Shown here in pieces: positions 6,301-6,653 of a stretch of DNA of 6,653 bases (within the stretch, counting starts at the first letter, position 1; each line of letters opens with the position of its first letter). The notes under the pieces were generated by a model, which saw only the letters and a program-made list of their open reading frames with translations, did no database searches and was not told where the DNA came from. Source of the stretch: Piscirickettsiaceae bacterium (GTDB lineage Bacteria > Pseudomonadota > Gammaproteobacteria > Nitrosococcales > Methylophagaceae); assembly GCA_030620285.1 (NCBI GenBank), contig JAUXFA010000068.1, positions 1-6,653 of the forward strand, in the 5' to 3' direction. Position numbers and translations under genes: made by a program.

Positions 6301-6652
6301 GAACTGCAAATTCGCCATGCTCCATTACTTGAGAAACATAGCGGTAACCCGCTTTTTCAAGTTTACTGCGCCATATTTCAATATTGAATTGATCGCCGGT
6401 TTTTAAGATTAATGTATTGCCTTCGAGAAATTCACGAGGAGCAAGGCGATGCATAATCGTAGCAATAGGAACTAATAAAATGCCGCGTTCGAAAGTGGGC
6501 AGTTGATGTAGTGTTTGCAGGCGTTCTGAAATAATATCTTGATGCGGTGAGAAAGTATCGTAGGGCAGGGTTTCCCAATCTGGGAAATGCAAAATAGGCA
6601 GTTGTTGATCACCTAAGTAAAACCGGGCCTCTAATTCGAGCCGATGTGCTGT
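3338..6652 (-). CDS. mfd: Transcription-repair coupling factor Mfd (N-terminus cut by window edge)
   Basis: Mfd is a cytosolic ATP-driven DNA translocase that pushes stalled RNA polymerase off lesions and recruits UvrA for nucleotide excision repair. The 1104 visible residues align with E. coli Mfd (1148 aa) from about residue 48. Numbering from the first visible codon: UvrB-like module including DWETLPYDTFSPHQD (about 24-38) and RGAIIDLFPMGS; Arg118, Arg134 and Phe138 match E. coli UvrA-contact residues Arg165, Arg181 and Phe185. The CarD-like RNA polymerase-interaction domain lies near 428-488 (VVHEDHGVGRY, LYVPV). The helicase core follows: Walker A GDVGFGKT at 582-589, DEEH box at 683-686, TATPIPRT at 709-716, arginine-finger motif GRVGRS at 855-860. 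The autoinhibitory C-terminal domain includes MIDRFGLLPEQ (1000-1010). All key residues look intact. A TTG at 6592 is internal, not the start; the frame stays open to the edge. No clear terminator follows the TGA stop. Confidence 0.97.
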   Translation of the reverse strand, partial: TAHRLELEARFYLGDQQLPILHFPDWETLPYDTFSPHQDIISERLQTLHQLPTFERGILLVPIATIMHRLAPREFLEGNTLILKTGDQFNIEIWRSKLEKAGYRYVSQVMEHGEFAVRGAIIDLFPMGSKHPFRIDLFDDEIDTLRTFDPETQRSIDAINSIKLLPAREFPVSDDSIQLFRQQFRQMFEGDPQRSLIYREVSVGNMPGGVEYYSPLFLTQTNSLVDYLPDNTLLLNINDPHQAATDFWQEIEQRYKQHQVDTERPLLAPRDMFFAVDDLFATFKQYRRLHCQTFELDKGAGKQNYATTIPPQLTLNARQDKPCEALLNFINNFKGRILFAAETAGRRETLLELLRDNDVQPKAYQNWDEFAVDDAALGITVAPLENGLILTADNIAVIAETQLFGQQVMQRRRRSRKKRDADAVIRNLAELTIGDAVVHEDHGVGRYLGLQTLDVGDVTTEYVTLEYAKGDKLYVPVAALDLISRYSGAAPELAPLHRLGSGQWEKARRKAAEKVRDVAAELLDIYAQRAAHKKPPINDPDDQYAAFISAFPFETTPDQQDAIDDVVNDMTSTKPMDRLICGDVGFGKTEVAMRAAFLATQSGKQVMVLVPTTLLAQQHYENFKDRFADWPVNIEVMSRFRSKKQLDAVKNAMSNGIADIIIGTHKLIQQDISPKRLGLFILDEEHRFGVTQKEQIKKYRSEIDVLTLTATPIPRTLNMSISGIRDLSIIATPPARRLAIKTFVQQWNSENIREGILREIKRGGQVYFLHNKVEDIERVARELEHIIPEAKIGIAHGQLRERELEQVMLDFYHQRFNVLICTTIIETGIDIPSANTIFIDRADKLGLAQLYQIRGRVGRSHHRAYAYLIVPPQKVMTKDAIKRLEAIESIEDLGAGFTLATHDMEIRGAGELLGDEQSGQMQEIGFGLYNELLERAVNALKSGKEPSLNLNQRNFVEVDLHVPALIPNDYLPDVHTRLVLYKRISAAPDSEALRELQVEMIDRFGLLPEQIQTLFAIHELRFKAKVIGIRKIDVYDQGGRIIFAKEPNIEPMTIIQLIQSQPAKYKLDGQDKLRFIADMADADSRLITLNNLLDILLKDITINN

Positions 6653-6653
6653 T

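Noticed and set aside
6590..6592. TTG as the start of mfd
   Set aside because: The frame is open upstream to the window edge and the upstream residues still align with E. coli Mfd, so the TTG encodes an internal leucine.
1..6653. Mobile element, CRISPR array, phage or defence island
   Set aside because: No regularly spaced repeats, transposase or integrase motifs, terminal inverted repeats, tRNA-like attachment sites or compositional break were seen; the genes are housekeeping or general metabolic types.

Overview
The window looks like ordinary chromosomal core sequence from a gammaproteobacterium with a moderately AT-leaning genome. The main support is the long Mfd reading frame, which can be followed almost residue for residue against Escherichia coli Mfd as I remember it. 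The peroxiredoxin also recalls a type common in Beta- and Gammaproteobacteria. I cannot assign a genus. I see no tRNA, rRNA, CRISPR array, insertion sequence, phage gene or abrupt change in base composition, and no gene-free stretch longer than about 165 bases.

Layout from left to right: (1) the N-terminal third of a fructosamine/ribulosamine kinase family protein on the minus strand, running off the left edge; (2) an 86-bp divergent promoter region; (3) rpiA, ribose-5-phosphate isomerase A, plus strand; (4) a short convergent gap with a weak hairpin; (5) a Prx5-type peroxiredoxin, minus strand; (6) a 153-bp divergent intergenic region with a pair of 7-bp direct repeats; (7) a Gfo/Idh/MocA-family NAD(P)-dependent oxidoreductase, plus strand; (8) a small arginine-rich protein of unknown function on the minus strand, whose stop codon lies one base beyond the oxidoreductase stop; (9) about 163 bp of AT-rich intergenic DNA; (10) mfd, the transcription-repair coupling factor, minus strand, running off the right edge with about 47 N-terminal residues missing.

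Strands alternate, so most genes are probably transcribed singly rather than as one operon. The most suggestive functional link is at the left. RpiA controls the pool of ribose 5-phosphate, a strong glycating sugar phosphate, and it is divergent from a kinase whose bacterial relatives repair ribose- and erythrose-type glycation of proteins. The peroxiredoxin (peroxide removal) and Mfd (repair of transcription-blocking DNA damage) add a loose damage-control flavour, but that grouping is inference and could be chance. I found no evidence for a new multi-gene system. The items most worth a second look are the unusual RpiA active-site loop, the unknown Arg-rich protein with its duplicated motif, and the kinase/rpiA divergent pair.
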